Shown here in pieces: positions 18,091 through 27,044 of a DNA stretch of 64,000 bases. Both the position numbers and the translations under genes were made by a program. Every line of letters starts with the position of its first letter. Positions within the stretch are counted from its first letter, which is position 1. Source of the stretch: Paenisporosarcina cavernae (GTDB taxonomy: Bacteria > Bacillota > Bacilli > Bacillales_A > Planococcaceae); the NCBI RefSeq assembly GCF_003595195.1, contig NZ_CP032418.1:1128501-1192500 (forward strand). The letters are read 5' to 3'. The notes beneath the pieces were generated by a model that had not been told where the DNA came from, searched no databases, and was given only the letters and a program-made list of their open reading frames with translations.

Positions 18091-18938
18091 TTACGGTACA
18101 CACAATCGCAGCATTAAAGGAACAATTAGCTATATTCCGGAGCACAACTCAATCGATTGGTTTTGTTCCTACAATGGGCTATTTACATGAAGGTCATGAA
18201 TCATTGTTAAAAAAAGCGCGTAACGAGAATGATGTAGTCGTATTAAGTATCTTTGTAAATCCATCTCAGTTTGGACCGAATGAAGATCTCGATCGTTATC
18301 CACGAGATTTAGAGCGCGACTTAGCAATTGCGAAAAAAAGTCAGGTCGATATTGTATTCGCACCATCCATTGAAGAAATGTATCCTACGAAAATGAAGAT
18401 ACATTTTCTAGCAGAAGAGCAGTCAAAAGTTCTTTGCGGGGCATCTCGTCCTGGACATTTTGAAGGAGTTTTAATGGTTGTCACAAAACTTTTCCATTTA
18501 GTTTCCCCTACAAGAGCTTACTTTGGAATGAAAGATGCGCAGCAATTAGCCATTATCGAAACACTTGTGAGAGATTACAATTTTCCATTAGAAATTATTC
18601 GTGGGGAAACAATTCGTGAAGAGGATGGACTTGCAAAAAGTTCTCGAAATGTCTTTTTATGTGAAAAGGAACGGGAGGAAGCTCCAGCTCTTTTTCAAGC
18701 ACTCGTTCTAGCGAAAGAGCATTTCCAGAAACATCGGTCGGTAATAGATGCTATTCAAAAAGCAACGGAGCATGTAACAAAAAATACAAACGCAAAAATT
18801 GACTATCTGCAACTTTTAGAATATCCTTCACTTGCTGAGGTGACGGAAGATTCACAAGAAATGATTGTTGCTGGTGCTATCTATTTTGAAAATGCTCGAT
18901 TAATCGACAACCAGATTTTTAACGTAAAAGGAGAATGA
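18087..18938 (+). CDS. panC: Pantothenate synthetase (pantoate-beta-alanine ligase)
   Basis: PanC condenses pantoate and beta-alanine with ATP. The 283-residue protein has the nucleotidyl-transferase [13 protein letters not shown] motif near residue 30, [12 protein letters not shown], and FGMKDAQQ in the active site. It is translationally coupled to panB by a 4-base overlap, and its end overlaps the ribosome site and first possible ATG of panD. Confidence 0.95.
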   Translation: MITVHTIAALKEQLAIFRSTTQSIGFVPTMGYLHEGHESLLKKARNENDVVVLSIFVNPSQFGPNEDLDRYPRDLERDLAIAKKSQVDIVFAPSIEEMYPTKMKIHFLAEEQSKVLCGASRPGHFEGVLMVVTKLFHLVSPTRAYFGMKDAQQLAIIETLVRDYNFPLEIIRGETIREEDGLAKSSRNVFLCEKEREEAPALFQALVLAKEHFQKHRSVIDAIQKATEHVTKNTNAKIDYLQLLEYPSLAEVTEDSQEMIVAGAIYFENARLIDNQIFNVKGE

Positions 18939-18940
18939 AC

Positions 18941-19324
18941 ATGTTACGAATGATGTTAAATAGTAAAATTCACCGTGCTGTTGTAACAGAAGCGGATTTA
19001 AATTATGTTGGGAGCATCACTATAGATCAAGACATATTAGATGCTGTTGGAATGCTTCCAAACGAAAAAGTACACATTGTCAATAACAACAATGGTGCAA
19101 GATTTGAAACGTATATAATTGCTGGAGCACGTGGAAGCGGTGTGATATGTGTTAACGGGGCTGCAGCTAGACTTGTGCAAAAAGGAGACATTGTTATCAT
19201 TCTCTCTTATGCGTATGTGATGAATGAAGAAGCGGCTTCTCATAAACCAACCGTCGCTATTATGAATCAAGATAACTCGATTCGAGATATTTTAACGTAC
19301 GAACCTGAGGCAACAGTCATGTAA
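18941..19324 (+). CDS. panD: Aspartate 1-decarboxylase (pyruvoyl-dependent)
   Basis: PanD makes beta-alanine from aspartate. It self-cleaves between Gly24 and Ser25 (YVGSITID here), and the serine becomes the pyruvoyl cofactor. The 127-residue length equals the B. subtilis enzyme when ATG 18941 is used, and the AAAGGAG site at 18927-18933 is then 7 bases away. ATG 18935 would be one base from that site. The NGAAARL motif is present. It ends the panBCD operon. Confidence 0.95.
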   Translation: MLRMMLNSKIHRAVVTEADLNYVGSITIDQDILDAVGMLPNEKVHIVNNNNGARFETYIIAGARGSGVICVNGAAARLVQKGDIVIILSYAYVMNEEAASHKPTVAIMNQDNSIRDILTYEPEATVM

Positions 19325-19337
19325 TATTAATAAACTT

Positions 19338-19366
19338 AAGCGATCTTCTTCGGAAGATCGCTTTTT
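19338..19366 (+). terminator. Terminator after panD
   Basis: An 11-bp stem AAGCGATCTTC / GAAGATCGCTT closes on a stable TTCG tetraloop and is followed by T. Confidence 0.93.
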
Positions 19367-19582
19367 ACATGGAGACATCATGAAATATTCTTCGTTCGAA
19401 GTAATAAGGGGAGTATGTGTATAGATTATTGGCTCATTGAAGTTTTGTTATGTGTCAATAAATAAGGAGAGAATTCGCAGAAACATCACATGTTTTCATA
19501 CATAATGCAGAGGTTATTATTCCTCGTCTTATTTTAGATATGTTACAATTTTATCTAGAAAAGAAAGAACGGATGATACAAT

Positions 19583-22354
19583 TTGGAAAAACCAATTTAT
19601 GCCGTCGTTGACATAGAGACAACTGGAAACGCTCCGTCACGTGGAGACCGTATGATTCAATTTGCGGTAGTATTCGTTCAAGATGGTGCTATTATCGATG
19701 AATATAGTACATTCATTAACCCCGAACGTGCTATTCCGAAATTCATTGAAGATTTAACCTCCATTTCATCAATCAATGTGGAAGGTGCCCCTACATTTAA
19801 GGGAATTGCGCCAAAAATCTCCAAACTATTAAAAGGAACCACTTTTGTTGCTCACAATGTTTCATTCGATTTACCTTTTATTCAAGCGGAGTTAAAACGT
19901 GCTGGGGAACCAAAATGGGTTGGGGAAACGATTGATACGGTGGAACTTTCTAGAGTATTGTATCCGACACTTTTTAGCTTCAAACTTCAGGATGTTACTG
20001 CTGAAAATGGCATTGTGTTAACGAATGCTCACCGTGCGGATGACGACGCGATGGCTACAGCTAAACTTTTTGTGAAATGTCTCGAAGACTTGAAAAATTT
20101 GCCACTCCTCACATTACAGCTTTTACATAAACGAGCTTTTCAATGGAAAAGCCGGATTTCGACACTTTTACACGAATTTATCGTAGAGAAAAGAACTTCT
20201 TTGTTGGCACATGATGGACTTGTGTATAAGGAACTTGCATTAAAAAAATGGACATTGACACAGCGTTTAGCAGCTACGCAAGATACGTTTCCTAAATCAT
20301 GGGAAGAAAAAAAGCGCTTGTTTGAAAACACCTCAACCTTTCGTTTGATCCAGGAACAGTGTCAAATGATGGATGTTGTTTGGGACTCTTTAGTAGAAAA
20401 ATCGGAAGTGATTATTGAAGGTTCTACAGGGATTGGGAAAAGCTTAGCTTATTTACTACCATCCTATTTTTATGCTAAACAATCGGGGTTGCAAGCTGTG
20501 ATCAGTACTTCTACAACACCTTTAATGAATCAGATAGTTGATAAAGAGATTACTCAACTTTCCAAGCTTTTGAATAAACCTGTAAACGCTGCAATTGTCA
20601 AAGGAATTCATCATTATATTGACTTAGAAAAATTCAGTCAGTCTCTCTCATTTGAAGATGAATCGTATGATGAAATGTTCACAAAATGCCAAGTAGCAGT
20701 ATGGCTCACAATGACTGAGACAGGTGATTTGGAAGAGATAAATTGTTCGAGTGGTGGAATGCTATTTCTAGATCGAGTTCGAAAAAAATCAAGAAATAAA
20801 CAAGAAATGATCGAATTTGATTTTTATGAAAGAGCATTGCAGCGAAGTATAAATGCGGAAATTGTTGTCACAAATCATTCTATGATTGCACATGATGTGC
20901 TGCGTGATCATCCGCTTTTTCATCCTGAAAAGATGTTTCTTATTCTGGATGAAGCTCATCAGTTTGGACATTCCGTCCAGCAATTAGGGGAACAACTTTT
21001 TGCGTATACTCATTGGAAGTATTTGTTTGGTCAAATTGGAGATTTAAGTGAACGGCAATTAATGGGGAAATTCCGACAAGTCTGTACGATTCATGGATTA
21101 GAAGTTTTTTCTCAATTTCATCAACTAGAGAAATATTTTAACGATTTTCAATCGTCATTCGATCAATTAATTACAGAGATGATTGATACCCTTCGCGATA
21201 ACTTTAAGCAGAAATATCAGCATCGGTATCAATTTCCGATTCGAGAGTTAGCGATTCCGCTTGAAGAAATTCATGGCCTTTACGAAAAGGGCGTCCGATT
21301 TAAAGACCTTGGACAACGAATTTTGCATACGTTATTTACGCTTCAAAACGATTACTCCGGTTTAGACCAACAAGTTATTTTTGAATGGGAATTTTTGATC
21401 AATGAATGGAATAGTAGATTAAACGAATGGGATCATATTTTCTTTTCCTCAAAGGAGTCTGCAGCTTGGGTAGATATTGATACACGAAGTCTACCAGGAA
21501 GTTTGCAAATTACACAGGTCCCGATTTTATTACAATCATCCATTCATCGCATAATTTCCTCTTGGAGAAACTCGAATGGCGTAATTTGGACATCAGGTAC
21601 TTTTACTACACCGAAAAATTCTCGGTATTTGGCAGAACAATATGGAATTCCAACGTCTGTTCCTATCCATCAATTTATTGCTCCAACTAATTTTTATAAT
21701 GGAGCGAAAGTATTTGTTGTAACAGATATGCCAGATATTCAACAAGTATCTCAAGCTGAATACATTGAATCAGTAGCAGAAGTCGTGATTGAAACCGCTA
21801 TGGTGACGGAGGGGAAATGTTTTGTTTTATTTACCTCCCATGACATGCTTCGGAAAACGGTTGAATTCATTCAAGATACAGAACAATTAAAAGAATTTAC
21901 ACTGTTTGCACAAGGAATTACATCTGGCAGCAGATCGAAATTATTAAAGTCCTTTAATCGCATACCAAAATCTATTCTTTTTGGGACGACAAGTTTTTGG
22001 GAAGGCATCGACATGGCTGCAGATTCACTTGCAGCTGTCGTATTGGTACGCTTACCTTTTGCCTCGCCAGAAGAACCGATATTTAAAGCCAAAGCAACCA
22101 TTCTGGAATCACAAGGAATGAATCCTTTTTCCGAAATCTCCCTTCCAGAAGCTCTTTTAAAGTTTCGTCAAGGATTTGGCCGACTAATTAGACGTCCTAA
22201 TGATCGGGGAGCATTTATCATTCTTGATCGTCGGATTGAGACAAAATCATATGGGAAAGAATTTATTCATGCTTTGCCATCTATTTCGACTGAGAAAGTA
22301 TCCCTAGAAGATATGGTCTTAGCGCTGGAACATTGGTATACTAAGAAAGCATGA
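19583..22354 (+). CDS. dinG: DinG-type protein with 3'-5' exonuclease and helicase-like domains
   Basis: The 923-residue protein joins an N-terminal DEDDh exonuclease (VDIETTG at residues 9-15, AHNVSFDLPF, HRADDDAMA) to a superfamily 2 helicase core. The core has GSTGIGKS, an LDEAHQ box and the QGFGRLIRR motif VI. No four-cysteine iron-sulfur cluster is seen between the Walker boxes, in line with the Firmicute DinG type, in which nuclease activity is the known function. It starts with TTG 19583 after a GGATGAT site. A 215-base gap upstream shows no strong promoter. Confidence 0.9.
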   Translation: MEKPIYAVVDIETTGNAPSRGDRMIQFAVVFVQDGAIIDEYSTFINPERAIPKFIEDLTSISSINVEGAPTFKGIAPKISKLLKGTTFVAHNVSFDLPFIQAELKRAGEPKWVGETIDTVELSRVLYPTLFSFKLQDVTAENGIVLTNAHRADDDAMATAKLFVKCLEDLKNLPLLTLQLLHKRAFQWKSRISTLLHEFIVEKRTSLLAHDGLVYKELALKKWTLTQRLAATQDTFPKSWEEKKRLFENTSTFRLIQEQCQMMDVVWDSLVEKSEVIIEGSTGIGKSLAYLLPSYFYAKQSGLQAVISTSTTPLMNQIVDKEITQLSKLLNKPVNAAIVKGIHHYIDLEKFSQSLSFEDESYDEMFTKCQVAVWLTMTETGDLEEINCSSGGMLFLDRVRKKSRNKQEMIEFDFYERALQRSINAEIVVTNHSMIAHDVLRDHPLFHPEKMFLILDEAHQFGHSVQQLGEQLFAYTHWKYLFGQIGDLSERQLMGKFRQVCTIHGLEVFSQFHQLEKYFNDFQSSFDQLITEMIDTLRDNFKQKYQHRYQFPIRELAIPLEEIHGLYEKGVRFKDLGQRILHTLFTLQNDYSGLDQQVIFEWEFLINEWNSRLNEWDHIFFSSKESAAWVDIDTRSLPGSLQITQVPILLQSSIHRIISSWRNSNGVIWTSGTFTTPKNSRYLAEQYGIPTSVPIHQFIAPTNFYNGAKVFVVTDMPDIQQVSQAEYIESVAEVVIETAMVTEGKCFVLFTSHDMLRKTVEFIQDTEQLKEFTLFAQGITSGSRSKLLKSFNRIPKSILFGTTSFWEGIDMAADSLAAVVLVRLPFASPEEPIFKAKATILESQGMNPFSEISLPEALLKFRQGFGRLIRRPNDRGAFIILDRRIETKSYGKEFIHALPSISTEKVSLEDMVLALEHWYTKKA

Positions 22355-22377
22355 GTTTGAATAAAGGATGATATTTC

Positions 22378-22548
22378 ATGGAAAGTAAAATCGAGATTCT
22401 TTCGACAATTAAAGTGGAGTATTCGAACGATTTATATAAAATCGTTGATACGTTGAATCGCACATTAAAAGAAAAAGATATTATGTTTGGTTTAGCGCTC
22501 GATAAAGAAAATCAAGAAAAAGCAATCTTCACTATTTATAAAACTTAG
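22378..22548 (+). CDS. ypmA: Small protein YpmA (DUF4264-like)
   Basis: A 56-residue ORF starts at ATG 22378 behind AAAGGATG (22363-22370) and ends at TAG 22546. It sits between dinG and ypmB exactly where B. subtilis has the 56-residue ypmA. The sequence is soluble, with a strand-helix-strand look (IEILSTIKVEYSND, LYKIVDTLNRTL, EKAIFTIYKT). Function is unknown. Confidence 0.8.
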   Translation: MESKIEILSTIKVEYSNDLYKIVDTLNRTLKEKDIMFGLALDKENQEKAIFTIYKT

Positions 22549-22557
22549 GATGATTTG

Positions 22558-23040
22558 ATGAAAAGATGGTTGATTTTTTTAAGCCTATTTGTGGTGTTAT
22601 TAGGATTGAGTATTTCCATCGTAGTGCTTTGGAAAGCTTCTCACGCATTCTCAGAAGTAAGGAAAACCGGAGAAGAAGTAGCTCTACAAAATAATTTTTT
22701 ACAAACGGTGGATGAATCATATGTATATAATGGTTCGACACCTTATGTTACGGTAATCGGAAACGATCGAAACGCGCAAAAAAAAGCCGTATTCATTCCG
22801 CAAAACCAAAAAGAAACAACCGTTCCTTCCGTTTTACTTAAAGAAGGGATTTCAGAGAATCAAGTAAAGAAACTTGTGCAAGATGAATTCCCGGTAAAAG
22901 AAATTCTCCATATTAAACTAGGCTATGAAGCTCCTGGTGCGATTTGGGAAGTCACTTTCAAAAGTGCAAACGGTCAATTGAATTATGTATATGTTTTGCA
23001 TCAAAATGGCGAATGGTGGAAGAAAATATTGAATTTATAA
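22558..23040 (+). CDS. ypmB: YpmB-like membrane-anchored protein (DUF5590)
   Basis: The 160-residue protein has one N-terminal membrane segment (residues 5-25, WLIFLSLFVVLLGLSISIV) and an extracytoplasmic domain of the PepSY-like DUF5590 type ending GQLNYVYVLHQNGEW. Length and place between ypmA and aspB agree with YpmB. Role unknown. I use ATG 22558. The TTG at 22555 is the alternative. Confidence 0.83.
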   Translation: MKRWLIFLSLFVVLLGLSISIVVLWKASHAFSEVRKTGEEVALQNNFLQTVDESYVYNGSTPYVTVIGNDRNAQKKAVFIPQNQKETTVPSVLLKEGISENQVKKLVQDEFPVKEILHIKLGYEAPGAIWEVTFKSANGQLNYVYVLHQNGEWWKKILNL

Positions 23041-23056
23041 TGGAGGATATTAACTG

Positions 23057-24259
23057 ATGGTATCACTTGCTAAACGAGTTCAAACGCTAACCCCATCAAC
23101 AACTTTGGCAATTACTGCGAAAGCAAAAGAGTTAAAAGAACAAGGTATCGATGTCATTGGTCTTGGAGCTGGTGAACCAGATTTTAATACACCAGAAAAT
23201 ATTTTAGAAGCTGCAACAAAATCTATGTATGAAGGTCATACAAAGTATACACCTGCTGGTGGACTGCCAGCGCTTAAGAAAGCAATACAAGATAAACTCA
23301 AACGTGATCAGCACTTAAGCTACAGTCCTAAAGAAATAATAGTGGGTATTGGTGCAAAGCACTTGTTGTATACATTATTCCAAGTGATATTGGATGAGGG
23401 GGATGAAGTAATTATTCCTACTCCTTACTGGGTAAGCTATCCGGAACAAGTCAAGTTAGCTCAAGGATTACCTGTCTTTTTAGAAGCGAAGGAAGAGAAT
23501 CAGTATAAAATTACTCCTTCTCAATTAGAGGCAGCTATTACGGAAAAGAGTAAGGCATTAATCCTTAACTCTCCAAGTAATCCAACTGGTATGGTCTATA
23601 CAAAAGATGAATTACACGCGTTAGCACTTATTTGTGAAAAGCATAATTTGCTTATTATATCCGATGAAATATATGAAAAATTATTGTATGGAAATGCACA
23701 ACATGTTTCGATTGCACAACTGTCCGATTCGCTTAAAAAGCTAACGATCATTATAAATGGTGTCTCGAAATCTCATTCGATGACAGGTTGGAGAATCGGT
23801 TTTGCAGCTGGGGATGAATCGATTATTTCTGCCATGACAGATCTTGCAAGTCACTCTACATCTAATCCTGTGACTACATCGCAATACGCAGCAATGGAAG
23901 CGTATAATGGTCCTCAAGATGATGTGGAAGTAATGCGTAAAGCATTTGAAGAGAGATTATCGGTCATCTTTCCAAAAGTAGAGGCAATACCAGGTTTCCG
24001 AGTCCTTAAACCACAAGGTGCATTTTACTTGTTGCCGAATGTATCAGAAGCTGCAAAACGTACTGGATACGAAACAGTTGATGCTTTTGCCGAGGCTTTG
24101 TTAACAGAAGCTAAAGTAGCTGTCATTCCTGGTTCAGGTTTTGGTGCACCGGCGACAATTCGCTTATCATATGCGACATCTTTAGAGTTATTAGAAGAAG
24201 CAGTAAAACGAATTCATGAATTTGTAGAATCAAAATGGGATACTGCAGATCGTATTTAA
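23057..24259 (+). CDS. aspB: Aspartate aminotransferase
   Basis: AspB interconverts aspartate and oxaloacetate with glutamate using PLP. The 400-residue class I aminotransferase has [11 protein letters not shown] at its N-terminus, [19 protein letters not shown] and the PLP lysine in [21 protein letters not shown] site precedes ATG 23057. asnS follows 11 bases later, so aspartate supply and its use on tRNA-Asn are linked, as in B. subtilis. Confidence 0.95.
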   Translation: MVSLAKRVQTLTPSTTLAITAKAKELKEQGIDVIGLGAGEPDFNTPENILEAATKSMYEGHTKYTPAGGLPALKKAIQDKLKRDQHLSYSPKEIIVGIGAKHLLYTLFQVILDEGDEVIIPTPYWVSYPEQVKLAQGLPVFLEAKEENQYKITPSQLEAAITEKSKALILNSPSNPTGMVYTKDELHALALICEKHNLLIISDEIYEKLLYGNAQHVSIAQLSDSLKKLTIIINGVSKSHSMTGWRIGFAAGDESIISAMTDLASHSTSNPVTTSQYAAMEAYNGPQDDVEVMRKAFEERLSVIFPKVEAIPGFRVLKPQGAFYLLPNVSEAAKRTGYETVDAFAEALLTEAKVAVIPGSGFGAPATIRLSYATSLELLEEAVKRIHEFVESKWDTADRI

Positions 24260-24270
24260 TGGAGGATATT

Positions 24271-25566
24271 ATGAAGAAAATTACAATCAATGACATGAAA
24301 CACCATGTAGGTGAAGAAATAACATTAGGTGCATGGTTAGCAAACAAACGTTCTAGTGGGAAAATTGCTTTTTTACAATTACGTGATGGAAGTGGATTTG
24401 TTCAAGGTGTGGTAGTGAAAGAAGAGGTTGGAGAAGAATTATTTGCTGTCGCAAAAGGGATGACACAAGAGACTTCGATGTATGTGACAGGTGTCGTAAC
24501 AGAAGATTCTCGTACAACTTTTGGATATGAACTACAAGTGAAGAATATTGACGTAATTGCGGAAGCCATCGATTTTCCAATCACTCCAAAAGAACATGGA
24601 ACAGAGTTTTTAATGGATAACCGCCATTTATGGTTACGTTCAAGAAAACAGCATGCCATTATGAAAATCCGAAACGAAGTAATTCGTGCAACATACGAAT
24701 TTTTCAACGAGAATGGTTTCACTAAAGTAGATCCTCCTATCTTAACTGGATCTGCACCTGAAGGAACTTCCGAGTTGTTTCAAACGAAATACTTTGATGA
24801 GGATGCCTATTTATCTCAGTCAGGGCAGTTATACATGGAAGCAGCTGCAATGGCTCTTGGAAAAGTTTTCTCATTCGGTCCGACTTTCCGTGCGGAAAAA
24901 TCGAAGACTCGTCGACATTTAATCGAGTTTTGGATGATTGAGCCTGAAATGGCGTTTGTGGAGTTTAATGAAAATCTAGAAGTGCAAGAGAACTATGTGT
25001 CATATATCGTTCAATCTGTGGTAAAAAATTGTCCACTAGAATTAGAAAGATTAGGGCGCGACGTTAGTAAATTAGAAAAAATCAAAGTTCCATTCCCACG
25101 TATTAGTTATGATGATGCCATTACGTTTTTGCATGAAAATGGCTTCAACGATATTCAATGGGGTGACGATTTTGGGTCGCCGCATGAAACAGCAATTGCA
25201 GAACATTATGACTTACCTGTATTTATAACTCATTATCCAATCGGTATAAAACCGTTTTATATGCAACCACACCCAGACCGTGATGATGTTGTGTTATGTG
25301 CAGATTTAATTGCACCAGAAGGATACGGTGAAATAATCGGTGGTTCTGAACGGATTCATGATCATCATTTAATGGAACAACGAATTAAGGAACACAACCT
25401 TGATCCACAAGCATATGCTTGGTATTTAGAATTACGTAAACAAGGATCTGTTCCTCATTCTGGATTCGGATTGGGATTAGAGAGAACCGTTGCTTGGATC
25501 AGTGGAGCGGAACATGTTCGTGAATCGATTCCATTCCCACGCTTATTAAATCGATTATATCCATAA
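24271..25566 (+). CDS. asnS: Asparaginyl-tRNA synthetase
   Basis: This class IIb synthetase charges tRNA-Asn. The 431-residue protein has an N-terminal OB-fold ([23 protein letters not shown]), class II motif 2 ([22 protein letters not shown]) and motif 3 ([12 protein letters not shown]). ATG 24271 follows GGAGG by 5 bases and gives the expected length. No T-box leader is present, consistent with expression from within the aspB operon. Confidence 0.95.
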   Translation: MKKITINDMKHHVGEEITLGAWLANKRSSGKIAFLQLRDGSGFVQGVVVKEEVGEELFAVAKGMTQETSMYVTGVVTEDSRTTFGYELQVKNIDVIAEAIDFPITPKEHGTEFLMDNRHLWLRSRKQHAIMKIRNEVIRATYEFFNENGFTKVDPPILTGSAPEGTSELFQTKYFDEDAYLSQSGQLYMEAAAMALGKVFSFGPTFRAEKSKTRRHLIEFWMIEPEMAFVEFNENLEVQENYVSYIVQSVVKNCPLELERLGRDVSKLEKIKVPFPRISYDDAITFLHENGFNDIQWGDDFGSPHETAIAEHYDLPVFITHYPIGIKPFYMQPHPDRDDVVLCADLIAPEGYGEIIGGSERIHDHHLMEQRIKEHNLDPQAYAWYLELRKQGSVPHSGFGLGLERTVAWISGAEHVRESIPFPRLLNRLYP

Positions 25567-25584
25567 TAGAAGGAGGCAAATGTC

Positions 25585-26304
25585 ATGGAAAATCAATTAC
25601 CTGACCGCCTCCAAGCTTGGTTAGAGCAGGGGAATGTTACTATTTCCCAGCTCTTTTTTAAACATTACAAGACTTGCGGTATTCAGGATCACGAAGCCCT
25701 TTTACTACTCCATTTAATCGCATTTAAAGAACAAGGAGTCGCTTTTCCAACTCCTAAAAATTTAGCAGAAGTGACACACTTTACAGAACAACAAATCAGC
25801 CAATACACACAACGTCTGTTTCAAAAAGGATTTCTTTCTATTGAAAATCGCTACGATGCGAATGGCGTATACGAGGAGATGTACTCTTTTCATGCGTTGT
25901 GGGCAAAATTGTTAGAGTCACTCGAACAAGCGAAAACAATGTCTGCACAATCAGAAACAACCATGCAAGAGGGCGAACTATACAAAATCTTTGAACAAGA
26001 ATTTGGTCGATTACTCTCACCAATGGAAATGGAATCGATTGGTATGTGGTTGGATCATGATAAAATGTCGCCAGAATTAATTAAAGCAGCATTAAAAGAA
26101 GCAGTAATTGCACAAAAAGTAAGTTTACGTTATATCGACCGCATTCTTTTTGAATGGAAAAAGAAAAATATACAAACACCTAAACAAGTGGAAAAACATG
26201 CAAGTGAGTACCGTGCGAAGACCATCCAACCTACAAGTAATTTACAGCAACCAACGACGAGACGGAAAGTTCCATTTTATAACTGGTTAGAGGAAAGAGA
26301 TTGA
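25585..26304 (+). CDS. dnaD: DNA replication initiation protein DnaD
   Basis: DnaD takes part in helicase loading at oriC and at restart sites, acting with DnaA, DnaB and DnaI. The 239-residue protein has an N-terminal winged helix (PTPKNLAEVTHFTEQQISQY) and a C-terminal DnaD/DnaB_2 domain from about residue 128 (FEQEFGRLLSPMEMESIGMW). It also carries the YIDRILFEWKKKNI helix used for DNA binding. The order asnS-dnaD-nth is conserved. Confidence 0.94.
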   Translation: MENQLPDRLQAWLEQGNVTISQLFFKHYKTCGIQDHEALLLLHLIAFKEQGVAFPTPKNLAEVTHFTEQQISQYTQRLFQKGFLSIENRYDANGVYEEMYSFHALWAKLLESLEQAKTMSAQSETTMQEGELYKIFEQEFGRLLSPMEMESIGMWLDHDKMSPELIKAALKEAVIAQKVSLRYIDRILFEWKKKNIQTPKQVEKHASEYRAKTIQPTSNLQQPTTRRKVPFYNWLEERD

Positions 26305-26313
26305 GGTGATTTT

Positions 26314-26970
26314 TTGCTAACAAAAGCACAATGGCAGGGATGTCTAGAAGTGATGGAAGAGATGTTTCCTGATGCACATTGTGAGTTAATTCACAGTAAC
26401 CCATTTGAATTACTGATCGCTACACTATTATCTGCACAATGTACGGATGCCTTAGTTAACAGAGTGACACCTGCCTTATTTGCAAAATATCGTTCCCCGC
26501 AAGACTATCTTCAAGTAGACGTGGAGGAATTACAAAACGATATACGTTCAATCGGGCTATACCGAAACAAATCGAAAAATATTCAAGCACTTTCCCAGAT
26601 GTTAATAGAACAGTTTGCTGGAGAAGTTCCAAACAGTCGAGAAGCATTGGTGACGCTGCCAGGTGTAGGAAGAAAAACAGCAAATGTTGTTCTTTCAGTA
26701 GCTTTTGGAATTCCAGCTTTAGCAGTTGATACGCATGTGGAACGTGTTTCAAAGCGATTAGGACTTTGTAAATGGAAAGATTCGGTGCTGCAAGTGGAGG
26801 AAACAATAACGAAAAAAACACCAATGAATCTTTGGAATAAAACGCACCATCAATTAATTTTTTTTGGTAGATATCACTGTAAAGCCCAAAACCCGAATTG
26901 TCTCTCTTGTCCTTTATTAGAAGTGTGCAGGGAAGGAAAGAAACGGATGAAGAAACTCTCATCCACTTAG
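26314..26970 (+). CDS. nth: Endonuclease III (base excision repair)
   Basis: Nth removes oxidised pyrimidines and cuts abasic DNA. The 218-residue protein has the helix-hairpin-helix LPGVGRKTANVV with the catalytic lysine, the catalytic aspartate in AVDTHVERV, and a C-x6-C-x2-C-x5-C 4Fe-4S cluster at its C-terminus. It starts with TTG 26314 after GAGGTGAT. The ypoC gene that follows nth in B. subtilis is absent. Confidence 0.95.
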   Translation: MLTKAQWQGCLEVMEEMFPDAHCELIHSNPFELLIATLLSAQCTDALVNRVTPALFAKYRSPQDYLQVDVEELQNDIRSIGLYRNKSKNIQALSQMLIEQFAGEVPNSREALVTLPGVGRKTANVVLSVAFGIPALAVDTHVERVSKRLGLCKWKDSVLQVEETITKKTPMNLWNKTHHQLIFFGRYHCKAQNPNCLSCPLLEVCREGKKRMKKLSST

Positions 26971-26990
26971 CCAACGTTAATTTTCATATG

Positions 26991-27033
26991 AAAAAGAGAC
27001 ACCTTAAGAAAAATCTCATGGTGTCTCTTTTTT
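26991..27033. terminator. Bidirectional terminator between nth and ponA
   Basis: AAAAAGAGACACC and GGTGTCTCTTTTTT pair perfectly around a 16-base loop. A and T runs on the two sides allow it to end both nth (plus) and ponA (minus). Confidence 0.9.
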
Positions 27034-27044
27034 GCATTCTGCAT

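Noticed and set aside
19488-19535. 15-residue hydrophobic ORF before dinG (MFSYIMQRLLFLVLF)
   Set aside because: The nearest AAGGAGAG is about 18 bases away, too far, and no terminator or promoter fits. Could be chance in AT-rich DNA.
24235-24270. Possible T-box or leader upstream of asnS
   Set aside because: Only 11 bases separate aspB and asnS. There is no room for a T-box.
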